Assembly (NCBI RefSeq): GCF_029255125.1 | Contig: NZ_JAPUVR010000084.1 | Location: forward strand, 1-43,521 | DNA length: 43,521 nt | Direction of reading: 5' to 3' | Origin: Accumulibacter sp. | GTDB lineage: Bacteria; Pseudomonadota; Gammaproteobacteria; Burkholderiales; Rhodocyclaceae | In this document: positions 1 through 9,818 of the stretch, in pieces | Position numbering within the stretch: position 1 is the first letter of the stretch | Layout: each line of letters opens with the position of its first letter | Position numbers and translations under genes: made by a program | Notes under the pieces: model-generated | The model's input: the letters and a program-made list of their open reading frames with translations, nothing else | The model's database searches: none | Told to the model about the DNA's origin: nothing

Positions 1-471
1 ACGATCTCGCAACCCTTTGTGGTCGCCTTCATGACCGAGAAGCTGGCACCACGAGCAACCGACCGTGTGCTCGAAATCGGCACCGGCTCGGGCTATCAGG
101 CAGCCATCCTGGCCACCCTGGTAGACGAGGTCTACAGCATCGAAATTGTCAAGCCGCTGGCCGAGCGAGCACGTAGCGATCTGGCGAGACTCGGCTACCC
201 TAACGTCAGGGTACGCTACGGCGACGGTTATCAGGGCTGGCCCGAAGCCGCTCCGTTCGACGCGATCATCGTCACCTGTGCGCCGGATCACGTGCCGCAG
301 CCACTGGTCGAGCAACTCAAGGAGGGCGGTCGGATGGTCATCCCGGTGGGCGAGCACGGCGACCAAGACCTGTTCCTGCTGAGAAAACGAGGCAGCTCGC
401 TGCAGCGCGAGGCGATCCTGCCGGTGCGCTTCGTACCTATGACCGGCGCTGCCGAAAACCGGAACAGGTGA
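1..471 (+). CDS. pcm: Protein-L-isoaspartate O-methyltransferase, 5' end missing
   Basis: Repairs damaged proteins by methylating L-isoaspartyl residues with S-adenosylmethionine; cytoplasmic. The reading frame is open from base 1 (TISQPF, then VVAFMTEKL), which matches the family motif TISQP-x-x-VA-x-MTE, so the true start lies outside the window. Only about 156 C-terminal residues of a usual 210-230 are present. The SAM-binding motif [12 protein letters not shown] is at about residues 26-37 of the visible part, followed by the acidic post-I segment (VYSIEI) and the conserved DAIIVTCAP segment. A GTG at 19 is an internal codon, not the start. It converges on phoR, with 85 bp between the stops. 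The identity is secure; only the N-terminus is unknown. Confidence 0.95.
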   Translation, partial: TISQPFVVAFMTEKLAPRATDRVLEIGTGSGYQAAILATLVDEVYSIEIVKPLAERARSDLARLGYPNVRVRYGDGYQGWPEAAPFDAIIVTCAPDHVPQPLVEQLKEGGRMVIPVGEHGDQDLFLLRKRGSSLQREAILPVRFVPMTGAAENRNR

Positions 472-489
472 CTCACGCGAGCGGCACCG

Positions 490-557
490 GCCGGCAAGGA
501 CGCGGTGGATTCCGCCGGAGCACCCGGACGGGAAGCGCTGTTCACGACCTTGCCGGC
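490..557. terminator. Possible bidirectional hairpin between pcm and phoR
   Basis: A perfect 10-bp inverted repeat, GCCGGCAAGG (490-499) and CCTTGCCGGC (548-557), brackets the convergent intergenic space; the right arm touches the phoR stop codon. The 48-nt loop is long and there is no T-run on either strand, so this is not a typical intrinsic terminator. Function is inferred only from its position between two converging genes. Confidence 0.25.
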
Positions 558-1801
558 TAGGCACCAAGGCATCGGCTGGCCGGCAGTACGGCCGAGAAGA
601 TGCTGCCGCGTCCGATTTCCGACTGAATCGTCAGTCTGCCCTGGTGGCGTACCAGCACATGCTTGACGATCGCCAGACCGAGGCCGGTACCGCCGGTCGC
701 CGACGAGCGGCCTTTGTCGATGCGGTAAAAGCGCTCGGTCAGGCGCGGAATATGCTCGGCGGGGATGCCGATGCCGGTATCGCTCACCGAGAAGACAGGG
801 CATCCCTCAGCGACTTGCCACGCGAGCGTGACGGTGCCGCCCGCCGGGGTATAGCGCACGGCATTTGAAACCAGGTTGCCGAAGGCGCTCCTGATTTCAT
901 GACTGCTCCCGCGCAGCTTGCCAGCCGCGTTGCGACCGATCACGACAGTCAACTTGCCTTCGGCCAGGGCTTCTGCCTCGGCGCACAGCGTGTCGAGCAA
1001 CTCGTCCATCGGTATGATTTCATCGACCGGGGGCTGCGTGTCATTCTCCAGGCGCGACAGGGTCAGCAGGTCGGCGACCAGACTGATCATTCGTGTGGAT
1101 TGCTCGGCAATCAGGCGGTAGAAACGTTGCGCAGCGTCCCCGCTCGGTGGTGTCGCACCAGTGAACTGTTCGATGAAGCCTGAGATCACGGTCAGCGGGG
1201 TGCGCAATTCATGCGAGACGTTGGCCACGAAGTCGCGCCGCATCGCTTCGCTGCGTGCCCGTTCGGTGACGTCACGCGAGAGCAGGAGGGTTCCCGTTCC
1301 AGCGTAGGGAATCAGCGCGATCGAGACGATCTGTTCCGGCCCATTGCCGTTCAAGCGCAGCAGGAGCGGTTCGGGCGGACCGCCGCGCCGATCACTCGCG
1401 AGAAGCTGGTGAAAATCGCTGTGCCGGATCAGGTGACCGATCTGCGTCCCGATATCGCGCCAGGCATCCAGCGCGAAGTGGTGAGCCGCAGTTGCGTTCA
1501 GCCATTCGATGTGTTGGTCGCCGTCGAGCAGGATGACGCCATCCGGCAAAGCCTCGGCGGCGAGGCGAAAGCGCTCGAGTGAATTGGCCAGCGCCTGGTA
1601 AGCGCTTTGCTCGTCCTTGTGCAGTCTCTGCAGCTGTGAGAAGACGGCGCGCCATGCCCCAACGCCGTCGGGAACAGCACTCGCGTCGGGCGCCAATAGC
1701 CATTTGTGCAAAGCTACGCGTTGCCGAATCTGCCCGTACAAGAGCAGGGCGAGGATGGCGACGAGCAGCAGCAATCCGGGCCAGGTATCGCCGATGGACA
1801 T
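557..1801 (-). CDS. phoR: Phosphate regulon sensor histidine kinase PhoR
   Basis: Membrane-bound sensor kinase that phosphorylates PhoB when the Pst transporter reports phosphate shortage. 414 aa. One N-terminal hydrophobic segment (about residues 8-23) anchors it; a PAS-type region follows (about 78-180, from SLERFRLAAEALPDGVILLD). The dimerisation/phosphoacceptor helix has H197 in VSHELRTPL. The ATPase domain shows the N box (GNLVSNAVRYTP, about 308-319), G1 box DTGIGIP (341-347) and G2 box GGTGLGL (370-376). No periplasmic sensor domain is present, as expected for PhoR, which senses through PstSCAB-PhoU. It is the last gene of the operon; the phoB stop lies 3 nt upstream of its ATG, implying coupled translation. 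Confidence 0.96.
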   Translation of the reverse strand: MSIGDTWPGLLLLVAILALLLYGQIRQRVALHKWLLAPDASAVPDGVGAWRAVFSQLQRLHKDEQSAYQALANSLERFRLAAEALPDGVILLDGDQHIEWLNATAAHHFALDAWRDIGTQIGHLIRHSDFHQLLASDRRGGPPEPLLLRLNGNGPEQIVSIALIPYAGTGTLLLSRDVTERARSEAMRRDFVANVSHELRTPLTVISGFIEQFTGATPPSGDAAQRFYRLIAEQSTRMISLVADLLTLSRLENDTQPPVDEIIPMDELLDTLCAEAEALAEGKLTVVIGRNAAGKLRGSSHEIRSAFGNLVSNAVRYTPAGGTVTLAWQVAEGCPVFSVSDTGIGIPAEHIPRLTERFYRIDKGRSSATGGTGLGLAIVKHVLVRHQGRLTIQSEIGRGSIFSAVLPASRCLGA

Positions 1802-1804
1802 GGC

Positions 1805-2497
1805 TCACGGCGTCCGCACGAACTTGTAGCCGACTCCGCGCACGGTTGCGATCATCGCTTCGCCGGCCGTGCCGAGTCCGGCCCGCAGGCGGCGGATGTA
1901 GACGTCGATCGTGCGATCCTCGAGGAAAACGTGGTCGCCACGCAGGGCGTTGAGCAACTGGTCACGCGTCAGGGCGCGATTCGGATGGCTCATCAGATAG
2001 TGCAGGAGGTCGAACTCGGTCGGAGCAAGGTTGATCGCTTGCTGATTGCAGCTCACCGTGCGGGCTTGCGGATCGAGACGCAAGGCGCCGACTTCGACGA
2101 CATCACCCGCCAGATGGGGCGACCGCCGGCGGAGGACGGCGCGCATGCGGGCGATCAGTTCGCGCGGCGAGAAGGGTTTGGTCACGTAGTCGTCGGCGCC
2201 GATGTTCAGTCCGCCGATACGATCGGCCTCGTCGGCACGTGCCGTCACCATGATGATCGGCAACTCGCGCGTTCGCTCCTGGGAACGCAGGTGCCTGACC
2301 AGATTGATCCCCGACATGCCGGGCAGCATCAGATCGAGGAGGACGAGGCTGGGCAACTCGCTGCGGATCTCGCTCAGCGCCTGCTCCGCGCTGCTCACTA
2401 CGACAACTTCGAAGGGCGCCTGCTCAAGCGAGTAACGTAACAGTTCCTGGATTGCGATCTCGTCTTCGACGACCAGGACCCTGGGCCGGCTGCTCAT
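1805..2497 (-). CDS. phoB: Phosphate regulon response regulator PhoB
   Basis: DNA-binding response regulator of the Pho regulon; the phosphorylated dimer binds Pho boxes and recruits RNA polymerase. 230 aa, the usual length. The receiver domain (about 5-120) has the acidic pair E11/D12, phosphoacceptor D55 in LLDLMLPG and the conserved lysine in YVTKPFSPREL. The C-terminal OmpR/PhoB winged helix (about 130-228) includes TIDVYIRRLRAGL and TVRGVGYKF. Its ATG overlaps the phoU stop by 4 nt (ATGA), so it is translationally coupled to phoU. The Pho box upstream of pstS should place PhoB under its own control. Confidence 0.97.
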   Translation of the reverse strand: MSSRPRVLVVEDEIAIQELLRYSLEQAPFEVVVVSSAEQALSEIRSELPSLVLLDLMLPGMSGINLVRHLRSQERTRELPIIMVTARADEADRIGGLNIGADDYVTKPFSPRELIARMRAVLRRRSPHLAGDVVEVGALRLDPQARTVSCNQQAINLAPTEFDLLHYLMSHPNRALTRDQLLNALRGDHVFLEDRTIDVYIRRLRAGLGTAGEAMIATVRGVGYKFVRTP

Positions 2498-3201
2498 GGC
2501 ACATCCATTTCACGGACCAGTCCTTTCAGGCCAAGGTGACGCACGTCGCGCCCCTTGGCGATATAGATGACATCCTCGGCAATGTTCTTGCAGTGGTCGC
2601 CGACACGCTCGATCGACTTGGCAATGAAGATCACATCGAGCGCGGAGGAGATCGTGCGCGGATCTTCCATCATGTAGGTGATCAACTGGCGCACGGTCGC
2701 GCGGAAGTGCTGGTCGACCTCCTTGTCGCGGCGAACGATGTGAGCTGCGGCGGCGAAATCGAGGCGGACGAAGGCATCGAGGATTTCGTGCAGCATGCTG
2801 GCCGTCTGCTCACCCATGTGACGTACCTGCAGGACCTGCGCCAGACATCCTCCGTTGCCGCGTTCGATGATCTTGCGCGTCGCTTTGGCAATCTTCTTCG
2901 CCTCGTCGCCAATCCGCTCGAGGTCGGTGACGGTTTTGCTGACGGCCATCACCATGCGCAGGTCGATCGCCGTCGGCTGGCGGCGGGCGACGATGTTCGC
3001 GCAGGCTGTGTCGATCGCGACCTCGAGTTCGTCCACGCCCTTGTCGCGCTCGATGATCAGTCGGCTAAGCTCGTGGTCGCTTTCACCAAAGGCACTCAGG
3101 GCGCCGCGCAACTGCTCTTCGACCAGGCCGCCCATGCGCGTGACGTGGGCGCGAATTGAATCGAGCTCGGAGTCGAACTGCTTGGAAAGGTGCTCACTCA
3201 T
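2494..3201 (-). CDS. phoU: Phosphate transport regulator PhoU
   Basis: Cytoplasmic helical-bundle protein that links PstSCAB activity to PhoR and keeps the Pho regulon off when phosphate is plentiful. 235 aa, typical length. The N-terminus SKQFDSELDSIRAHVTRMGG and the repeated three-helix unit are recognisable, with the metal-site-type segments DLERIGDEAKKIA in the first half and SIERVGDHCKNIAEDV in the second. It starts 22 nt after pstB and overlaps phoB by 4 nt. In polyphosphate-accumulating bacteria loss of PhoU function is known to raise polyphosphate, so this gene is central to the phosphate physiology of the organism. Confidence 0.96.
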   Translation of the reverse strand: MSEHLSKQFDSELDSIRAHVTRMGGLVEEQLRGALSAFGESDHELSRLIIERDKGVDELEVAIDTACANIVARRQPTAIDLRMVMAVSKTVTDLERIGDEAKKIAKATRKIIERGNGGCLAQVLQVRHMGEQTASMLHEILDAFVRLDFAAAAHIVRRDKEVDQHFRATVRQLITYMMEDPRTISSALDVIFIAKSIERVGDHCKNIAEDVIYIAKGRDVRHLGLKGLVREMDVP

Positions 3202-3223
3202 GAATCGGCTCCCGTCAGGCCAA

Positions 3224-4021
3224 TCAACCGAATCGGCCGGTAATGTAGTCCTCGGTACGCTTGTCGCGCGGTTTGATGAAGATCTCTTCGGTGTAGCCGA
3301 ATTCGATCAGTTCGCCGAGATACATGTAGGCAGTGAAGTCGGAGACCCGCGCAGCTTGCTGCATGTTGTGCGTAACGATCAGGATGGTCACTTTCTCCTT
3401 CAACTGGTGGATCAGTTCCTCGATGCTCGCGGTGACGATCGGATCGAGCGCCGAGGTCGGTTCGTCGAAGAGAAGAACCTCTGGGTCGGTGGCCAGTGCA
3501 CGAGCGATGCACAGGCGCTGTTGCTGGCCACCGGAGAGAGCAAATGCCATGTCATGCAGGCGGTGTTTGACTTCGCCCCACAGTGCTGCGGCGCGCAGCG
3601 CTTCCTCGGCCTTGTCGTCGAGGACGGAACGTTTGGTGACGCCACGCACGCGCTGCCCGTAGATGACGTTTTCGTAGATCGACTTGGGAAACGGATTGGG
3701 CTTCTGGAAGACCATCGACAGCCGCATGCGTACCTCGATCGGATCGACACGTGGGTCAAGCAGATTGGTCTGGTCGGGATGCAGAATGATCTCACCACCG
3801 TAGCGATTGCCCGCATAGAGGTCGTGCATGCGATTGAACGAGCGCAAGAGCGTCGACTTGCCGCAGCCTGAAGGACCGATCAGCGCCGTGACCTTGCGCT
3901 CGCACAATGGCATCGTCACGTCCTTCAGCGCGTGGAATTCGCCGTAATGGAAATTGAAGTTGCGTACTTCCGCCTTGATCGGTAGTTCGCTGATCGCACC
4001 GCGTGATGGGTCCATGCTCAC
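3224..4021 (-). CDS. pstB: Phosphate ABC transporter ATP-binding protein PstB
   Basis: ATPase subunit that powers high-affinity phosphate import through PstA/PstC. 265 aa. Walker [10 protein letters not shown] (49-57), signature LSGGQQQR (162-169), Walker B LLFDEP (183-188) and switch histidine H218 (VTHNM) are all intact. The Q-loop segment [17 protein letters not shown] (about 103-119) is diagnostic of PstB. It follows the pstA stop with a 1-nt gap and precedes phoU by 22 nt, so it belongs to the same transcript. Confidence 0.98.
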   Translation of the reverse strand: MSMDPSRGAISELPIKAEVRNFNFHYGEFHALKDVTMPLCERKVTALIGPSGCGKSTLLRSFNRMHDLYAGNRYGGEIILHPDQTNLLDPRVDPIEVRMRLSMVFQKPNPFPKSIYENVIYGQRVRGVTKRSVLDDKAEEALRAAALWGEVKHRLHDMAFALSGGQQQRLCIARALATDPEVLLFDEPTSALDPIVTASIEELIHQLKEKVTILIVTHNMQQAARVSDFTAYMYLGELIEFGYTEEIFIKPRDKRTEDYITGRFG

Positions 4022-4022
4022 C

Positions 4023-4955
4023 CTACCATTTGAGGTTTTTGCGCAGCCGGTAACGCAACCAGATCGCCAAGCCGTTCATCATCAGGGTCATCGCGACCAG
4101 GATGACGCTGGCGGCGGCAGCGTTCTGCTGAAAAGCCGCCTCCGGGCGCGATGTCCAGTTGAAGATCTGGATCGGCATGACGGTGAAGGGCGCTGACAGC
4201 CACTCGAAGTTGACAAAGGGCGGTGTTCCGACAAGCGGCGCTGGCGGCAGGAAAGCGATGAAGGTCAGTGCGCCGATCGTGATGATCGGTGCGGTCTCGC
4301 CGATTGCGCGCGCCATGCCGATGATAACGCCGGTAAAAATGCCGGGCATCGAGTAGGGCAGAATATGGTGCCTGACCATCTGCCATCGTGTGGCGCCAAG
4401 CGCATACGCTCCCTCGCGGATGCTCTGCGGAATACCGCGGATCGCCTCGCGCGTGGCGACGATGATCATCGGCAAGATCAGCAGTGCCAGCGTCAGGCCA
4501 GCCGTACGAATGCTTTGCCCAAGGCCGAAGGTATAGACGAACAGACCTAGCGCCAACAGCCCGTAGATGATCGACGGAACGCCAGCCAGATTGTTGATGT
4601 TGATTTCGATGATGTCGGTGAGCCAATGCTTCGGCGCGTACTCCTCCAGCCAAATTCCGGCGGCAACACCCAGCGGTACGGCCACGCTGGCCGTGACCAG
4701 CATGACCAGCAGGCTGCCAACCCAGGCTGAAAGGATTCCCGCCTGGCCCGCGCGGCGCGACGGAAAGCTGGTGAAAAACTCCGGCGTCAGACGGGCCCAG
4801 CCGTCGATCAACATGTTGATGAAGAGCGTCACGACGGTCAGCAGAGCGAGCGCCAGGGCGAGGACTCCGAGCGCGCCAAACCACAAGTCGCGGCGCTTGC
4901 GACGCCTGATTTCCGCACGGATGAGCGCGACGTCGCTGGGCGCTGATGACGACAT
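4023..4955 (-). CDS. pstA: Phosphate ABC transporter permease PstA
   Basis: Inner-membrane permease subunit, partner of PstC. 310 aa from the ATG at 4955. A longer frame begins with GTG at 4970, but the ATG is preceded by GAGAGG (4963-4968) with a 7-nt spacer and lies 1 nt after the pstC stop, so I prefer it. There are about six hydrophobic segments; the EAA-type cytoplasmic loop includes [20 protein letters not shown] and [14 protein letters not shown], the ABC-permease coupling region. The N-terminal RRRKRRD stretch before the first membrane helix fits the positive-inside rule. Confidence 0.95.
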   Translation of the reverse strand: MSSSAPSDVALIRAEIRRRKRRDLWFGALGVLALALALLTVVTLFINMLIDGWARLTPEFFTSFPSRRAGQAGILSAWVGSLLVMLVTASVAVPLGVAAGIWLEEYAPKHWLTDIIEININNLAGVPSIIYGLLALGLFVYTFGLGQSIRTAGLTLALLILPMIIVATREAIRGIPQSIREGAYALGATRWQMVRHHILPYSMPGIFTGVIIGMARAIGETAPIITIGALTFIAFLPPAPLVGTPPFVNFEWLSAPFTVMPIQIFNWTSRPEAAFQQNAAAASVILVAMTLMMNGLAIWLRYRLRKNLKW

Positions 4956-4956
4956 G

Positions 4957-5886
4957 TCAATACCTCTCACGGTACTTCCGTTGCAGCCAGAAGCCCAGAA
5001 TGTTGAACAACAGCGTAAACAGCATCAGCGTCAGGCCGGCGGCAAAGATCGTCTGGTAGCCGATCGAGCCGTGCGGCAGATCGCCGAGCGCCACCTGGAC
5101 GATGAAGGCGGTGATCGTCGCCGCCGGTTCGCGCGGGTCGAACGTCAGCTTCGGCTGCATGCCGGCGGCGATGGCAAGGATCATCGTCTCGCCGACCGCG
5201 CGCGCAATGCCGAGGATATACGCTGCTCCGATCCCCGAGACGGCGGCCGGCAGGACGACGTAGAACGCCGTTTGCAGTCGCGTCGCCCCCATCGCATAGG
5301 AACCCTCGCGTAAGGCCATCGGCACGGCGCGCATCGCATCCTCGGCGATCGAGCTGACGATCGGGACGATCATGATGCCCATGACCAGGCCGGCCGAGAG
5401 CAGATTGAAGCCGGGCAGCTCGGGCATCAGTTCTTGCAGGAGTGGCGTGACGAACATCAGTGCGAAATAGCCGAAAACGACGGTCGGCATTCCGGCGAGC
5501 AGTTCGAGTATCGGTTTCGCCGTCTCGCGCGTTCGTTGGCTCGCGAATTCGGAGAGGAATATGGCGATCGTCGTGCCGATCGGGATGGCCACCGCCAAAG
5601 CGACCGTCGAGCTGACCGCGGTGCCGGAGAGCAGCACCAAGATTCCGAAGTGCGCATCGTCGAAAAGCGGAGTCCATTGCGTATCGCTCAGAAAGTCGAC
5701 GACCGGGACCTGCTGGAAGAAGGCTACCGATTCTCGCACCAGGATGAAAACGATAGCCACCGTGACAAAGATGGAGACCGCAGCGGCAGCAAACAGCGTG
5801 GCTTCGATGATGCGCTCGCTGATGTGGCGACTCGCCTTGCGGGCCAGCCGCTCACTGACTGCAGGACTCGACGACGATGGGCTCAC
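4957..5886 (-). CDS. pstC: Phosphate ABC transporter permease PstC
   Basis: Inner-membrane permease subunit of the Pst system. 309 aa, starting with GTG that overlaps the pstS stop (GTGA). About six membrane segments; the coupling loop reads REGSYAMGATRLQTAFYVVLP, followed by ILGIARAVGETMILAIAAG, which parallels the PstA motif. The large loop after the first helix (ESVAFFQQVPVVDFLSDTQWTPLF) is characteristic of PstC. Tight overlap with both neighbours shows translational coupling. Confidence 0.95.
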   Translation of the reverse strand: MSPSSSSPAVSERLARKASRHISERIIEATLFAAAAVSIFVTVAIVFILVRESVAFFQQVPVVDFLSDTQWTPLFDDAHFGILVLLSGTAVSSTVALAVAIPIGTTIAIFLSEFASQRTRETAKPILELLAGMPTVVFGYFALMFVTPLLQELMPELPGFNLLSAGLVMGIMIVPIVSSIAEDAMRAVPMALREGSYAMGATRLQTAFYVVLPAAVSGIGAAYILGIARAVGETMILAIAAGMQPKLTFDPREPAATITAFIVQVALGDLPHGSIGYQTIFAAGLTLMLFTLLFNILGFWLQRKYRERY

Positions 5887-6872
5887 AGCCTGGCTTCGCG
5901 CGCAAGAAGGTCTTCGATTCTCACGCCAACTTCGGCTTCGCCGCCGAACATGCTACCCAGTTTGCCCTGTTTCAGGTGCTCGGCGTTCAGCTCGTAGGCG
6001 CGCGCTGGAAGCGGCACGTATTTCACCTCCTGCGCCAGCTTGGCAGCGTTCTTGAGGTAAAACTCGACGAACTCACGCACTTCGGGTTTCTTGAAGCTCA
6101 ACTCGCTGAGGTAGATGAAGATCGGGCGTGAGAGCGGTTGGTAGAGGCCTTCCAGCACGGTCTTCAGCGAAGGTTCAACCGCCCTGCCGGTCTTCGGATC
6201 GACGATGGCCAGGGCTTTCAGCTTGTCCCGGTTCTCGCTGTAATAGGCGAAGCCAAAATAGGCGAGGGCGCCCGGATCACGCTGCACGCCCTGGACCAGA
6301 ACGTTGTCATCTTCGGAAGCGGTGAAGTCGCCACGCGAGGCTTTTGCCTTGCCGTTTATCGCTTCGGTGAAATAGTCGAAAGTGCCCGAATCGGCGCCCG
6401 GACCAAACAGTTTCAGCGCGGCATCCGGAAAGGCCGGGTTGACCTGCTTCCAGTTGGTGATCCTGTTTTGTGCGGCCGCTTCCCACATCGTCTTCAGGTC
6501 GGCCACCGTCACCTGCTTGAGCGGGTTCTTGGGATTAACCACGACGGTCAACGCGTCATAGGCGATTGGCAGTTCGAAGAACCTGATGCCGCCCTGCGCA
6601 CAGGCCTCCATCTCCTTCTTCAGAATCGGGCGGGAAGCGTTGGCAAGGTCGATTTCGCCGCGACAGAACTTCTTGAAGCCGCCACCGGTGCCGGAAATGC
6701 CGACGGTAACCTTGACGACGTTCTTTCTGGCTTTCTGGAACTCCTCGGCGACGGCTTCGGAGATGGGATATACCGTGGACGACCCGTCCAGCTTGACGAT
6801 CTGTGCCTGCGCGCTACCGACGGCCGACAGCGCGAGCAAGGCCGCCATCGTGGTCTTCCGTACCTGCTTCAT
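5883..6872 (-). CDS. pstS: Periplasmic phosphate-binding protein PstS
   Basis: Captures phosphate in the periplasm and delivers it to PstCA. 329 aa from the ATG at 6872, which has AGGAG (6880-6884) at a 7-nt spacing; the frame stays open upstream to 6950 but that extension lacks support. The signal peptide is MKQVRKTTMAALLALSAVGSAQA, cleaved before QIVKLDGSSTVYP. The phosphate-binding motif DGSSTVYPISEA and the ISGTGGGFKKFCRGEIDLANASRP segment (SPBP type 2 fold) are clear, as is GADSGTFDYF. First gene of the operon, with a Pho box upstream. Confidence 0.96.
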   Translation of the reverse strand: MKQVRKTTMAALLALSAVGSAQAQIVKLDGSSTVYPISEAVAEEFQKARKNVVKVTVGISGTGGGFKKFCRGEIDLANASRPILKKEMEACAQGGIRFFELPIAYDALTVVVNPKNPLKQVTVADLKTMWEAAAQNRITNWKQVNPAFPDAALKLFGPGADSGTFDYFTEAINGKAKASRGDFTASEDDNVLVQGVQRDPGALAYFGFAYYSENRDKLKALAIVDPKTGRAVEPSLKTVLEGLYQPLSRPIFIYLSELSFKKPEVREFVEFYLKNAAKLAQEVKYVPLPARAYELNAEHLKQGKLGSMFGGEAEVGVRIEDLLAREARL

Positions 6873-6901
6873 CGCGTTTCTCCTGTGAGACGATGGAACA
6901 G

Positions 6902-6935
6902 ATTCTCGTCGACCCCTGTTACAGCTTGATGACAG
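6902..6935 (-). promoter_or_regulatory. Pho box and -10 element of the pst-pho operon
   Basis: Read on the minus strand, 6935-6918 is CTGTCATCAAGCTGTAAC. This matches the Pho box of two 7-nt repeats separated by 4 nt (consensus CTGTCAT then CTGTCAY): the first repeat is perfect and the second differs at one base. Ten nt downstream is GAGAAT (6907-6902), a 4/6 match to a -10 element, at the spacing known for PhoB-activated promoters in which the Pho box replaces the -35. The pstS start is about 30 nt farther on. Confidence 0.82.
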
Positions 6936-7040
6936 GCCGGAGCGTACCAAGGAGCTCAGCGATCCGGCGGCGCCTACGCCCGCCGCGCACCGGCCGACCG
7001 AAAGCCGGCGGACAAGCGTAGCCCGCCAGCCAGCGTGGAT

Positions 7041-9119
<2,079 letters not shown>

Positions 9120-9794
9120 TCAATCGGCCAGCGCAATGAGCAAGGTGTCGTCAAGCATCGTAACCTTGTATGAGCTTTCCTTGTACGTCTTGTTGTCGGC
9201 CAGCAGCGTCGTCTTTACCGTGTATTTCTTGCCCTTTGCCGAGGCCGGCAACTTGAACTTCGAATTGGTCTGATACCTGCCGGCTCCATCGACGCTCGCC
9301 ACACGTTCGGTCTTTTCATCGACCAGTTTGTTGTTTTCATCGTATATCGCGTACTTCTGCGTCACCTCGGGCGCCTTGTCTCCGTAGCCGATGAGATCCG
9401 TATTCGAGGTCACCTTCACTTCGCGCTGCCCGTCGGTCTCCGGCGCACCGGTCTTGACGACGGTGTCGAACTTCACCGGTCGCACTTCACTCTTGGGAAT
9501 GACTTGCCCCCTCTTCTTGTATTCGGCGTTCAGCTGGCCGGCATCAGCCACCTTTTTCGACTCGAAATACCAGCCGATCATCAGGCCAACCGCAGCGCCG
9601 ACTGCGGCACCGACCAGGCAATTGTGCCCGGTTGCCGTGGCCAGGGCACAGCCGGCAGCGGCGCCGACGAGGGCACCGGTGGCCCGGTCGTCCATTCGCG
9701 TCGAGCCGTCCGGGTTGGTAACGCAAGCGCTGAGGAAGAAAATCCCTGCCAGACAAGCGGCAGTTCGACGCAAGGCAAAACGGTGATTGTCCAT
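9120..9794 (-). CDS. Glycine-zipper lipoprotein of unknown function
   Basis: 224 aa. The signal peptide ends in the lipobox LSAC, giving a lipidated C24. Residues about 38-75 form a glycine-zipper hairpin (GALVGAAAGCALATA then GAAVGAAVGLMIGWYF), a fold that inserts in or associates with the outer membrane. The rest (about 76-224) is a polar, Lys/Thr-rich, probably beta-rich periplasmic domain with two similar-looking segments (QKYAIYDENNKLVDEKTERV and KYTVKTTLLADNKTY). The ATG lies 24 nt after the WD40-caspase stop, so it is probably the last gene of that unit. The family is not one I can name beyond Gly-zipper; the role is inferred as an envelope partner of the caspase-like protein. Confidence 0.85.
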   Translation of the reverse strand: MDNHRFALRRTAACLAGIFFLSACVTNPDGSTRMDDRATGALVGAAAGCALATATGHNCLVGAAVGAAVGLMIGWYFESKKVADAGQLNAEYKKRGQVIPKSEVRPVKFDTVVKTGAPETDGQREVKVTSNTDLIGYGDKAPEVTQKYAIYDENNKLVDEKTERVASVDGAGRYQTNSKFKLPASAKGKKYTVKTTLLADNKTYKESSYKVTMLDDTLLIALAD

Positions 9795-9818
9795 TCCTGT
9801 TACTCTCCCTGAAAACTC

